Origin: a virus
DNA: 62,345 bases
Virus record (IMG/VR): IMGVR_UViG_3300042509_002518
Location: 1 to 62,345 of that record
Reading direction: 5' to 3' (one strand)
Positions 41,194-48,423 of the stretch are shown here, in pieces (within the stretch, counting starts at the first letter, position 1; each line of letters opens with the position of its first letter). The notes under the pieces were generated by a model. It was not told the DNA's origin. It saw nothing but the letters and a program-made list of their open reading frames with translations, and did no database searches. The position numbers and the translations under genes are program-made.

Positions 41194-41640
41194 ATGGACG
41201 ATTCCGCCTCGGTTTCCAGCACCACACTGGGCATCATCGACCGGCTGGGCAAGCTCGAGGGCCTGCTGGTGGGGCTGCAGGCGAGCATGAGCCACGGCCA
41301 GAGCCAGGTGTCTGGGTTCGTGGCCCGGGTGGAACGGCTGGAGCAGCGGCAGGTGGAGCTGGAGGCCCGGGTGGTGACCCGTGATGACCTGAAGGAGCTG
41401 ACCGCCAAGGTGGATGGGCTCACCACAGCGATCAACAAGGGCCAGGGTGGTGCCGGGATGCTCAGCTACCTGATCACGGCCGGCATCGCTGCGGTAGCGG
41501 CTGCTGCGACCGCCTGGGGCGTGATGACGGCGACAGCACCGGCAGGCGACGCCAGCGGCCTTGTGATGCCCCATTCCCATCCGCATGCACAGCCGGACGG
41601 CAGCCGGCGGGATGGTGCAATGGCCGGCCCTGAAATCTGA
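41194..41640 (+). CDS. Coiled-coil membrane protein, holin-like (XhlA plan), copy 1
   Basis: This 148-aa protein has a coiled coil (about 15-85, RVERLEQRQVELEARVV) and one transmembrane helix (about 90-112, YLITAGIAAVAAAATAWGVM) with a His-rich tail. That plan resembles XhlA/hemolysin-type holin partners. The next gene encodes the same architecture, so the pair is a duplication. The position just before the endolysin supports a role in lysis. Motif A variant upstream. Confidence 0.5.
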   Translation: MDDSASVSSTTLGIIDRLGKLEGLLVGLQASMSHGQSQVSGFVARVERLEQRQVELEARVVTRDDLKELTAKVDGLTTAINKGQGGAGMLSYLITAGIAAVAAAATAWGVMTATAPAGDASGLVMPHSHPHAQPDGSRRDGAMAGPEI

Positions 41641-41654
41641 AGGAAAACTGGAGC
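41641..41654 (+). promoter_or_regulatory. Motif A site for 41664
   Basis: AGGAAAACTGGAGC begins at the base after the previous stop and 23 nt before ATG 41664. Confidence 0.5.
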
Positions 41655-41663
41655 AAGCAGCAG

Positions 41664-42305
41664 ATGGCCCTGTTCGAGCGCCAGGCACCAGGAGCGATCC
41701 ACGCCCGGCGCCTTGCTGCACCATCACCAGATTGCCCGCACCATCGGCAGCACCCGTTCCACCATCGCCAGCGGCCCATGAGCCCAGCAGGCAGCCCAGA
41801 TCCATCCCAAGAGGCCGCCATCCGTGAGCTGATCGGCCACGGCAAGCTGCTTGAAGGCCTGTTGCTCGGTGTTCAGTCGCAGGTGCAGACCAGCCTGACC
41901 CAGCTGGCGGAAACCAACGGCCGGATGGAACGGCTGGAGGATCGCATCGGCCGCCTGGAGCGCGATACCGTCACCGGCGACCAGCTGAAGGCCCTGGCCG
42001 ATACCGTCGGCGCGCTGGCGACTGCCGTGGCGGACAAGCCATCCACGGATCAGCTGCAGACGATCACCACCACCCTCCAGGGGCTGAGCACCACGGTGAG
42101 CAGCCTCAAGACCAGCAACGATCGCCGCCGGGGCGGGATGGGCGCAGCGAATGCGATCAGCAACATGATGATTGCGTTGCTCGCAATGCTCGGCACGGTG
42201 CTGGGTGCAGTGGCTGCAATGAAGACCTGGTTCGAGGATGATCCGCCGCCGGCCATTCAGCAGCAGCAACCGCAGGCACCATTGCCGCCGCCTGCTGAGC
42301 AGTGA
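41664..42305 (+). CDS. Coiled-coil membrane protein, holin-like (XhlA plan), copy 2
   Basis: Read from ATG 41664 the product is 213 aa; ATG 41778 would give 175 aa and removes an unconserved basic leader, but motif A favours the upstream start. It has KLLEGLLLGVQSQVQ, a coiled coil (MERLEDRIGRLERDTV), a transmembrane helix (NMMIALLAMLGTVLGAVAAM) and a Pro/Gln-rich tail. It parallels the preceding gene, including KLEGLLVGLQ at the same place. Confidence 0.5.
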   Translation: MALFERQAPGAIHARRLAAPSPDCPHHRQHPFHHRQRPMSPAGSPDPSQEAAIRELIGHGKLLEGLLLGVQSQVQTSLTQLAETNGRMERLEDRIGRLERDTVTGDQLKALADTVGALATAVADKPSTDQLQTITTTLQGLSTTVSSLKTSNDRRRGGMGAANAISNMMIALLAMLGTVLGAVAAMKTWFEDDPPPAIQQQQPQAPLPPPAEQ

Positions 42306-42308
42306 TCC

Positions 42309-42614
42309 TCAGCTGTCGATGCTTTGCCGGGCCTGTGGCACTGCCTGGTAGCTGTTGATCAGCTCCTGTTGATGCGGCAGCAGCTGATCGGTGGAGGTGC
42401 CGCGGATGCCGAGCATCACCATCGCCCCATCCAGCAGCTCGATCTTCGATGGGGTGAGCTTCCGCGCCCGCTGGCCCACCACACCATGCAGGATCTGCCG
42501 TGCATCGCGCATGGTGCCGCTGGGCAGCAGCTCGAACTCACAGCCCCAGACGCAGTGATCACCGGGCCCCGTGGGAAATGTGTCGCTGCTACCCCAGGCG
42601 ATGCAGGCAAGCAT
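42309..42614 (-). CDS. Small protein on reverse strand, unknown function
   Basis: This 101-aa protein lies reversed inside the lysis cassette. It contains RDARQILHGVVGQRARKLTP and DQLLPHQQELINSYQAVPQ. A motif A copy on its own strand (42637-42650) supports expression. No family recognised; position suggests a moron or lysis regulator. Confidence 0.45.
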   Translation of the reverse strand: MLACIAWGSSDTFPTGPGDHCVWGCEFELLPSGTMRDARQILHGVVGQRARKLTPSKIELLDGAMVMLGIRGTSTDQLLPHQQELINSYQAVPQARQSIDS

Positions 42615-42636
42615 GGGACACCACAGGATCCTGCTC

Positions 42637-42650
42637 GCAGTTTTCCACGC
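42637..42650 (-). promoter_or_regulatory. Motif A site for the gene at 42614
   Basis: The minus strand reads GCGTGGAAAACTGC, 36 nt before ATG 42614. Confidence 0.45.
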
Positions 42651-42654
42651 AGGG

Positions 42655-42668
42655 GAGGGAAAGCTACG
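42655..42668 (+). promoter_or_regulatory. Motif A variant for 42695
   Basis: GAGGGAAAGCTACG begins 40 nt before ATG 42695. It forms a divergent pair with the minus-strand copy. Confidence 0.35.
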
Positions 42669-42694
42669 GCTGAACCCACGCTTTCTACAGGGTC

Positions 42695-42865
42695 ATGCAA
42701 GCAATCACTGAGCACCCGCAGTTCTGGGCTCTGGTGGCCCTGAGCTGGGGCATCGCATCGGACATCCTCGGCTCCAGCCCCAAGGTGCGCGCCAATGGTG
42801 TCACCCAGCTCATCTTCCAGCTGATCAGCCAGGCCATTGCCGGCCAGGCGCACAAGCGCCGCTGA
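42695..42865 (+). CDS. Small hydrophobic protein before endolysin
   Basis: This 56-aa protein reads MQAITEHPQFWALVALSWGI then ASDILGSSPKVRANGVTQLI and a basic end. One hydrophobic helix (about 10-28) is followed by an amphipathic one. Similar small proteins stand next to lysins in cyanophages as I recall. Holin or antiholin function is possible but unproven. Confidence 0.55.
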   Translation: MQAITEHPQFWALVALSWGIASDILGSSPKVRANGVTQLIFQLISQAIAGQAHKRR

Positions 42866-42903
42866 ACCGCAACTGCCAGCAGAGAACAGGGGACGCGCAA
42901 GGG

Positions 42904-44166
42904 ATGGCCAACACGGCAACGATCACGCTTGAGCAGGTGTTCCGGTTCTACCGGGGCCTGCCGCATCAGATGGCCGCCATCGTGATGCTGGAAGACGACA
43001 TCCGCACCAACGGCTATGCCGTGGCGATGCGGCGTGATCGGCCCTGGTTTGCCGTCTGGTCGCAGGATGGCAAGCAGGGTGATGCTGATGGCTGGGTGCC
43101 AGCCGCACAGGCGATCGTGCAGCAGTTCGAGGGCTGCCGCCTCACCGCCTACCCCGATCCCGGCACCGGCGGAGAGCCCTGGACGATCGGCTGGGGCGCC
43201 ACCCGCGTGATGGGCCGGCCGGTGCAGCAGGGGCAGACCATCACCCAGGCGCAGGCCGATGCGGTGCTGGAGCAGGACCTGCGCCGCTTCCGCGATGGCA
43301 TGGTGACCGTTCTGCCGATGGCGCGGGGGTGGAGCAGCAACCGCCAGGCGGCGCTGATCAGCTTCGCGTTCAACATCGGCATCCAGGCGCTGGATGAAAG
43401 CACGCTGCGGAAGCGGCTGCTGGCGGGGGAGGATCCCGATCGGGTGGTGGCGGAAGAGCTGCCGCGGTGGAACAAGGATGAGGAAGGCGGAGAGGTGATG
43501 CCCGGACTGGTGCGCCGGCGTGCGGCGGAGGTGGCGCTGTTCTGCGCAGGGAGCAGCCTGCGGCCCGCTGCTGCGCTGCCCGTCCTGCCGGCCCAGCCGG
43601 CGCAACCTGCCCAGCCGGCCAAGGCACCGGAGCGGCCCAAGGCCGTGCTGCTCGATGTGCCCTACTTCGAGCAGAACGACAACAAGTCAGGCACCGGCTA
43701 CCGCGAGTGCTTCAGCAGCACCTGCGCCATGGTTGCTGCCTTCTGGGGTGAGATCGGCAGCGACGACGAATACAACCTGATCCGCAAGCAGTTCGGTGAC
43801 ACCACCAGCGATCGCGCGCAGATCGAGGCGTTGCGGTCGCTCGGGCTGTTCCCGCGGAAGGTGGCCAATGCAGCGCCTGGGTTCCTGGAGGCCGAGATCC
43901 GTGCGGGCCGGCCGGTGGCCGTGGGCTGGCTGCACCAGGGCCCGATCACTGCACCATCAGGCGGTGGCCACTGGTCGCTGGTGATCGGGTTCGATGCCGA
44001 GCACTGGATCCACCATGACCCCAACGGCGAGGCGGACATGGTGAACGGCGGCTACGTGAACCACAAGGGCGGCCGTGCGGTGCGCTACAGCCGGCGGAAC
44101 TGGGAGCGGCGGTGGATGGTGGATGGCCCCAGCACCGGCTGGGCGCTGCAGGTGCAGAAGGGCTGA
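42904..44166 (+). CDS. Bifunctional endolysin: GH24 lysozyme plus C39-like peptidase
   Basis: This 420-aa protein has a short N-terminal domain (1-62), a GH24 phage lysozyme (about 68-213: QQFEGCRLTAYPDP with catalytic Glu76, then EPWTIGWGAT, NRQAALISFAFNIG and LRKRLLAGE), a Pro/Ala/Gln linker and a papain-like C39_2-type domain (about 247-420: VPYFEQND, ECFSSTCAM with probable nucleophile Cys269, GGHWSLVIGF with His356, HDPNGE with Asp372). It would cleave glycan strands and peptide bonds of peptidoglycan. Such two-enzyme lysins are not usual in cyanophages. Confidence 0.85.
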   Translation: MANTATITLEQVFRFYRGLPHQMAAIVMLEDDIRTNGYAVAMRRDRPWFAVWSQDGKQGDADGWVPAAQAIVQQFEGCRLTAYPDPGTGGEPWTIGWGATRVMGRPVQQGQTITQAQADAVLEQDLRRFRDGMVTVLPMARGWSSNRQAALISFAFNIGIQALDESTLRKRLLAGEDPDRVVAEELPRWNKDEEGGEVMPGLVRRRAAEVALFCAGSSLRPAAALPVLPAQPAQPAQPAKAPERPKAVLLDVPYFEQNDNKSGTGYRECFSSTCAMVAAFWGEIGSDDEYNLIRKQFGDTTSDRAQIEALRSLGLFPRKVANAAPGFLEAEIRAGRPVAVGWLHQGPITAPSGGGHWSLVIGFDAEHWIHHDPNGEADMVNGGYVNHKGGRAVRYSRRNWERRWMVDGPSTGWALQVQKG

Positions 44167-44169
44167 TCG

Positions 44170-44409
44170 TCAGGTGCCGGGTTCGCCGTAGCGGCCGTCT
44201 GGGTCGGGCCCTGGTGCCGGCGGCCGGCGCGGGCTGCTGCTGGGGAGCTCCACACCATGCGCGAGGGCCTTGGCATGCAGCGCCTGGTGCGCAAGGGTGC
44301 CGGAGCGGTCTTCCACGCAGAGATCACCGCAGCACACGCGCCAGGTGGGCTGGCTGTCGATGATCACCATCTCCTGGGTGATGCAGGGCTGCGGGATGGG
44401 ATCGCTCAT
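44170..44409 (-). CDS. Small Cys-containing protein, end of leftward operon
   Basis: This 79-aa protein contains TWRVCCGDLCVEDRSGT and HQALHAKALAHGVEL, then a proline-rich end. It converges with the endolysin gene with only 3 bp between stops. Motif A (44434-44445, minus) lies upstream inside the next gene. No family recognised. Confidence 0.5.
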   Translation of the reverse strand: MSDPIPQPCITQEMVIIDSQPTWRVCCGDLCVEDRSGTLAHQALHAKALAHGVELPSSSPRRPPAPGPDPDGRYGEPGT

Positions 44410-44744
44410 GCGGCAGCCTGCGCGGGTGGTGCTGTGAGGTTTCCCGCAGTCGATGCGGTGGGGACGACCTGCCAGATCGAGAGGATGTGCGCGATCGAGG
44501 CGACGGTGCGGATCGGTGCCGCCTCGGCTGCGGGTGCGCCGGGCTTGGGCAGGGTGGCGATCAGCAGATCCAGGGCTGCCAGGTGCCCATCGATCGCCAC
44601 GACCCTGGCGTGGAGCGTGTGGCCGTTGGGGGTGAAGGGGAAGCGCAGGATGGCGCCGGGGGAGAGCAGCGGCGGCCTGAGGCGGGCCGGCAGGGGCGGC
44701 GGGGGTGAAGGTGGCGGCAGCAGAAGGCTGGGATCGGCTGTCAT
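44406..44744 (-). CDS. Pro-rich small protein, unknown function
   Basis: This 112-aa protein has a proline-rich N-terminus and a compact middle (GAILRFPFTPNGHTLHARVV then DLLIATLPKPG) that may be a small beta barrel. It overlaps both neighbours by 1-4 nt in the operon. No family recognised. Confidence 0.45.
   Translation of the reverse strand: MTADPSLLLPPPSPPPPLPARLRPPLLSPGAILRFPFTPNGHTLHARVVAIDGHLAALDLLIATLPKPGAPAAEAAPIRTVASIAHILSIWQVVPTASTAGNLTAPPAQAAA
44434..44445 (-). promoter_or_regulatory. Motif A variant for the gene at 44409
   Basis: The minus strand reads GGGAAACCTCAC, about 36 nt before ATG 44409, in the same form as the site at 22683. Confidence 0.35.
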
Positions 44745-44965
44745 CAGGGCTGGCGCAGCGCGACGGCAGCACTGAGCCAGTCAGCGGAGGAACTGCTGCC
44801 GCCGTAGCGGCGGTGGAGAGCGCCTGCGATGGCCTCAACAGCCAGGCAGGCGGTGTGGGCAGGGTCTGGAGCGCCCTCGGCGCGGAGGATGGCGGTGACG
44901 GCATCCACAGGGTTCTGCGTGCCCTGCTGGTGCTGCGCAACTGGCGGCACATCGAAGAGGTCCAT
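44744..44965 (-). CDS. Small early protein, paralogue of 45224-45421
   Basis: This 73-aa protein (ATG 44965; GTG 45001 would add 12 aa) shares AILRAEGAPDP, A.LAVEAIAGALH.RY and SADWLSAAV with the gene two places upstream. Both are helical. Duplicate early genes of unknown function; the operon context is DNA recombination and replication. Confidence 0.5.
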   Translation of the reverse strand: MDLFDVPPVAQHQQGTQNPVDAVTAILRAEGAPDPAHTACLAVEAIAGALHRRYGGSSSSADWLSAAVALRQP

Positions 44966-45003
44966 GAGTTCGAGGGTGGCGGTTCGCAATGCGGTGGTCA
45001 CTG

Positions 45004-45017
45004 GTCTACATGCAGAT
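45004..45017. promoter_or_regulatory. Motif B palindrome
   Basis: GTCTACATGCAGAT overlaps a second element, GCAGATGTGGATGG, that also occurs near 59060. It lies just upstream of the starts at 44965/45001. Confidence 0.4.
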
Positions 45018-45032
45018 GTGGATGGTTGACAG

Positions 45033-45227
45033 TCAGTCTTCGGGCACCTGGAGCAGCTGCTCGCAGGGTGCAGGTTGCGGCTCGATCCAGCTGGTGCGCC
45101 TGGGGTCGGGGTGCTCGGGCGCGAGGCGGCGGAGGCAGGTGCTGCAATCCTCCCGCCAGATCCGTGCGGGGTCGTCGCTCAGCTCACCGGTGCAGCGGCT
45201 CACGTCCCATGGGAGGTGGTGGGTCAT
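45033..45227 (-). CDS. Small Cys-rich early protein
   Basis: This 64-aa protein carries RCTGELSDDPARIWREDCST then C, a C-x13-C-x2-C pattern plus a later Cys, suggesting metal binding. It starts ATGA on the next gene's end. No family recognised. Confidence 0.45.
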   Translation of the reverse strand: MTHHLPWDVSRCTGELSDDPARIWREDCSTCLRRLAPEHPDPRRTSWIEPQPAPCEQLLQVPED

Positions 45228-45421
45228 GGATCGAGCAACCGCTGGGCGTAGATTTCACCCTCACCCAAAAGCCAGTCAGCGGAATCTGAATGGCTGTACC
45301 GCTGGTGCAGTTCGTGGGCGATGTGTTCCGTGGCCAGCAGTGCCACCTGCTCAGGGTCTGGGATGCGGCGTGCGCGGAGCACCGCCGCGAGGCGGGCAAT
45401 GGGGTTGCGGTCGGCGGTCAC
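45224..45421 (-). CDS. Small early protein, paralogue of 44744-44965
   Basis: This 65-aa protein starts at GTG 45421 (GTGA overlapping the upstream stop). It contains AAVLRARRIPDPEQVALLAT, EHIAHELHQRYSHSDSADWL, clearly related to 44744-44965. Unknown function. Confidence 0.5.
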   Translation of the reverse strand: MTADRNPIARLAAVLRARRIPDPEQVALLATEHIAHELHQRYSHSDSADWLLGEGEIYAQRLLDP

Positions 45422-45657
45422 GGCTGCCCCTCCAGCCCGGCGGCGATGGCGAGGAGTTCGCGGCGCGTATTGCACCGTTGGCGGTAATAGGCGTAGCAGG
45501 GTTCTTCCGTCCCTAGCCACGTCTCAGCCGGAACCACCGCATCCGCAGCAGCGCGGATGGCGGCGGCTGCGATGGCGCGGCGGGTTGGCTCGTGGTCGTA
45601 GTTGCAGTACAGAGCAGTTAGCACCTTCTGCCTGGCGGTCTTAGCGGGGTCAGTCAT
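45418..45657 (-). CDS. Small early protein, unknown function
   Basis: This 79-aa helical protein (KTARQKVLTALYCNYDHEPT then AAAAIRAAADAVVPAETW) overlaps both neighbours by 1-4 nt. It resembles generic phage early proteins with an N-terminal helical bundle. No family recognised. Confidence 0.45.
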   Translation of the reverse strand: MTDPAKTARQKVLTALYCNYDHEPTRRAIAAAAIRAAADAVVPAETWLGTEEPCYAYYRQRCNTRRELLAIAAGLEGQP

Positions 45658-45824
45658 CAGTCAACTTCCAGCATGAAACGAACGCTGCGGCCGAAGCCGA
45701 AGGTGCCCCAGCGGCGGGCAATAAAAAGGGGGTCATCAGACAACGGGCGCGGGATGCGATTGGAGTTGAACCACCACAGCGGCCCGATGCGGCCGTGGTC
45801 GGAGGTGATGGTGAAGGCGATCAT
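45657..45824 (-). CDS. Small aromatic-rich protein, unknown function
   Basis: This 55-aa protein reads MIAFTITSDHGRIGPLWWFN then SNRIPRPLSDDPLFIARRWG and FGFGRSVRFMLEVD. Its stop overlaps the next start (TGATG) and its ATGA start overlaps the previous stop, so it belongs to the coupled operon. Confidence 0.5.
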   Translation of the reverse strand: MIAFTITSDHGRIGPLWWFNSNRIPRPLSDDPLFIARRWGTFGFGRSVRFMLEVD

Positions 45825-46000
45825 GGGTACCTCGACAGTTCAGTGGCAACGGCCCGCAGCGTGGCGGGTGTGATGGGCTGGCGTTCCATCTGGCTGGCCA
45901 GTTCCAGCAGGGCAGCGACCACGGGCTCATGGTGCCAAGTGGAGGCCATCGCCGTGCGGATGTCGGCGGCCAGCTGGGCGGGGTGCGTGGGGTCAGCCAT
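45821..46000 (-). CDS. Small helical early protein
   Basis: This 59-aa protein from ATG 46000 is helical (HPAQLAADIRTAMASTWHHE then PVVAALLELASQMERQPITP). A longer frame exists but would overlap the upstream gene. No family recognised. Confidence 0.45.
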   Translation of the reverse strand: MADPTHPAQLAADIRTAMASTWHHEPVVAALLELASQMERQPITPATLRAVATELSRYP

Positions 46001-46208
46001 CGGCGTCTCCCCAGTCAAGAAACACGGCCCAACAGCACTCCTCGGCATCAGCGCTGATCTGGCCGGTGGCGCCACATTCAGGGTCAATGCAACGAACCTT
46101 GTCGCCATCGCAGGCGTAGCCATCTTCTGGATCATCGCTGAACACTTCAAGCGCCATTCCGCACTCAGGGCAATCCTCTGGCCATTCCTTCCATCTGTAT
46201 TCAGCCAT
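45993..46208 (-). CDS. Small zinc-ribbon protein
   Basis: This 71-aa protein from ATG 46208 has CPECGMALEVF and a later CIDPECGATG, two C-x2/4-C pairs of a zinc ribbon, then CC near the end. Small zinc-ribbon proteins of this type are common among phage early genes; targets unknown. Confidence 0.5.
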   Translation of the reverse strand: MAEYRWKEWPEDCPECGMALEVFSDDPEDGYACDGDKVRCIDPECGATGQISADAEECCWAVFLDWGDADG

Positions 46209-46689
46209 CGGCCTGCTCCTGCGGCACCGGCAGCGCCCAGTGGGGGAGCCAGTGAGTTGCTTGCTCGCCCCGCTCAAAGGGCTCAAGACTCCACCATGGA
46301 AAGCAGGCTTCATAAATGCCTGGATACCAGAACCAGCACAACCCATCTGCACCGCAATCCTGAGCCGTGGGCATCCGCTCGGCCACGCTGACCGGCTCCG
46401 GCGCAGGGCGGCCCCAGCGGGCCATGGCGGCCTTGGTCCATTCAACGCACGCCACAAGGGGCACTGCGCCGAAGTATGGAAACCCAAAGCTGTCTTTCCA
46501 CCATTCCCGAAAAGCGGACTCGATCTGCTCATCCGTGGGCTGCCCCGGCTGGGGCTGGGCCTCGGCCAGCAGGGCGCGGGCGCGGGTCATGGCAGCCGCC
46601 TCATAGGGAAGGTCGTAGATGCGTGCGCTGCAGTGGTGCTCAATGATTGCCACCAGCTCAGCCAGCGAACTGCGCAGTCGGTCGCTCAT
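46201..46689 (-). CDS. DUF551-type early protein
   Basis: This 162-aa protein combines IESAFREWWKDSFGFPYFGA with a C-terminal PVSVAERMPTAQD, then THWLPHWALPVPQ, the DUF551 pattern common in phage early genes. Function of the domain is unknown. It overlaps its neighbours by 4-8 nt. Confidence 0.6.
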   Translation of the reverse strand: MSDRLRSSLAELVAIIEHHCSARIYDLPYEAAAMTRARALLAEAQPQPGQPTDEQIESAFREWWKDSFGFPYFGAVPLVACVEWTKAAMARWGRPAPEPVSVAERMPTAQDCGADGLCWFWYPGIYEACFPWWSLEPFERGEQATHWLPHWALPVPQEQADG

Positions 46690-46973
46690 CGCCCCAGCTC
46701 CCGGCGGAGCGCATCGGCAGCGGTGTAAAAGTAGTGCTGACTGGACAGCCAGGCGGCCACGGCGAGGATTAGCCGGCGGGCCGCTGGGGTGCAGTCATCG
46801 CCTGCCCGCGAAGTGCTGGCGAAATCGGCAATCAACGCAGCCACGCCGCTGACAAGCCCCGCCGGGGTGCTCGGGGCGGGCTGCTGCTGCTGCGCATGCT
46901 CCAGCCGCTCCACGCGGGCGCGGAGTTTCGCGAGGTCGTAAAACGCAGACTGGGCAGTGTATTCGTTGCTCAT
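46686..46973 (-). CDS. Early protein, unknown function
   Basis: This 95-aa protein from ATG 46973 has an N-terminal coiled coil (FYDLAKLRARVERLEHAQQQ) and a helical second half (RRLILAVAAWLSSQHYFYTA). It could be an oligomeric accessory protein. No family recognised. Confidence 0.45.
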   Translation of the reverse strand: MSNEYTAQSAFYDLAKLRARVERLEHAQQQQPAPSTPAGLVSGVAALIADFASTSRAGDDCTPAARRLILAVAAWLSSQHYFYTAADALRRELGR

Positions 46974-47164
46974 CGTGTCTCCTGTGGGGTGGGTTGGGGG
47001 ATGGCGGGGAGTTGCTCCCATGCCTCTGGCCTTGCTGGCTCGTAATCCCAGATCGTGCCGTCATTGCACAGGGCAACGACTGACCATGAGGATTCGCCGG
47101 AAAGTGCCGTTGAAATCGCTATCGGATACCTACCGATTAGCGGTGATGGGTGCAGTGCGCTCAT
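46970..47164 (-). CDS. Small early protein, unknown function
   Basis: This 64-aa protein contains WSVVALCNDGTIWDYEPARP and WEQLPAIPQPT, similar in style to short phage proteins with a VALC.DGT.W motif that reads like a mini beta-propeller blade. It overlaps both neighbours by 4 nt. Confidence 0.45.
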   Translation of the reverse strand: MSALHPSPLIGRYPIAISTALSGESSWSVVALCNDGTIWDYEPARPEAWEQLPAIPQPTPQETR

Positions 47165-48141
47165 GCCACCTTCCTCCAGTCGATGACAACGGCGTTGTGG
47201 AAGGTTCCGTCGAGCAGCTGCTGCACGACAACGGGCCGGGTCTTGCCCATCAGTGCATCGGCAAGCTGCCTTCCCAGCTCCTCGCGGCGCGACGCTTCAA
47301 CGAGGGCGGCTGTCTCGCTGGCCTCGCGCTCACGCTCGGCGCGGCGCCGCTCCTCTTCCTGGCGCGCCTGCTGCTCAGTCTTGCGCCGCTCCTCGGCCGC
47401 AGTAGCGCGGGCCTCGGCCTCGCGCGTCCTGGCCTCGGCTTCCGCCACGGCTTGGGCAGCGGCCTGCTCGGCCTCGCGTCGCGCCTGCTCAACGGCCTCG
47501 GCCTGGCGCGCTTCTTCCTCAGCCTTCCGGCGGGCCTCTTCCTCCACTGCCTTCCGCTTGGCCTCGGCCGCCTCCAGCGCCTCGCGCTTCTCGCGTTCGA
47601 CGGCAGCGGCGTGGAGGGCCGTCAGCAGCCGGATGCCGTTTGCCTTCTCGGCCTCAGCTGCCACCTCGAACTCATCCATCCCATCAGTGGGAAAGCCTTC
47701 CAGGTAGGCCAGCATCCCAAAGATCGCCTCCGCACCAGCCCCCTCCTCCGATCCCTTCTGGACCGTGCTGGTGATGCACTGCAACGTGGCCTCATGGGCG
47801 GCGATCCGGTCCTTCTCCCGCTGGGCGATGGCGTCCAGTGCCTGCTGATGCGGCTCGATTAAGCCAAGAATCTGCGCCTCCAACTCCTTGGCTTGGCCAT
47901 CGACAGCCCGACCGTATTCCAGCGCATAGGCCTTGGCCTCTTTGCGTGACGCCTCAATCCGAGCACGAATCTTGCGCAGGCCGGCGATGTAGCTGCGGGC
48001 GGCTTTGTCTCCCTTGGAGTCCTCGTAGTTGAATGATTCAACGGCTTGCTGCTTGGCAATCTCGATGTCACTGATCAGGGCTTCGTATTGACTGATCGTG
48101 ATGGCCTTCGGTTCGACGGCCAATGATGAGGTGATGTTCAC
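47161..48141 (-). CDS. Coiled-coil phage recombination-module protein
   Basis: From GTG 48141 this is 326 aa (a TTG at 48204 would add 21). The N-terminal third reads ISQYEALISDIEIAKQQ, then KGDKAARSYIAGLRKIRARI and ALEYGRAVDGQAKELEAQI; residues about 180-290 are an Ala/Glu/Arg coiled coil. The C-terminus (GKTRPVVVQQLLDG) is globular. Proteins of this form are frequent beside RecE/RecT genes in phages. Role unknown, perhaps DNA-end processing accessory. Confidence 0.55.
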   Translation of the reverse strand: MNITSSLAVEPKAITISQYEALISDIEIAKQQAVESFNYEDSKGDKAARSYIAGLRKIRARIEASRKEAKAYALEYGRAVDGQAKELEAQILGLIEPHQQALDAIAQREKDRIAAHEATLQCITSTVQKGSEEGAGAEAIFGMLAYLEGFPTDGMDEFEVAAEAEKANGIRLLTALHAAAVEREKREALEAAEAKRKAVEEEARRKAEEEARQAEAVEQARREAEQAAAQAVAEAEARTREAEARATAAEERRKTEQQARQEEERRRAEREREASETAALVEASRREELGRQLADALMGKTRPVVVQQLLDGTFHNAVVIDWRKVA

Positions 48142-48204
48142 GGTCGTGTTGTGAATAAACGAAATGGGATAGACCGGGATCGGCTCCCGGCGGGCCGTGA
48201 TCAA

Positions 48205-48423
48205 TCAGGCCAGCAGCCCGCGGCGCCTGGCTTCCTTCTTCAGCTGCGCGGTGCCCCAGCAGCTGCAGTACCGCAGCAGCTCCTTGTCGCTCAGGGCCGC
48301 CACACGTGCTGCAGCCAGTGCCGCACGCTCTTCCGCAACACGCGATTCAGCACGCACCGCAGACCGTGCTGCGCGGATCGCCATGTAGGCCAGGCACAGG
48401 TCGTGCACCATGTTCCGCATCAC
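48205..48423 (-). CDS. Small helical basic protein
   Basis: This 72-aa Ala/Arg-rich helical protein (CLAYMAIRAARSAVRAESRV then ALSDKELLRYCSCWGTAQLK) lies between the nuclease and the coiled-coil gene. Its start overlaps the nuclease stop. No family recognised. Confidence 0.45.
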   Translation of the reverse strand: MMRNMVHDLCLAYMAIRAARSAVRAESRVAEERAALAAARVAALSDKELLRYCSCWGTAQLKKEARRRGLLA

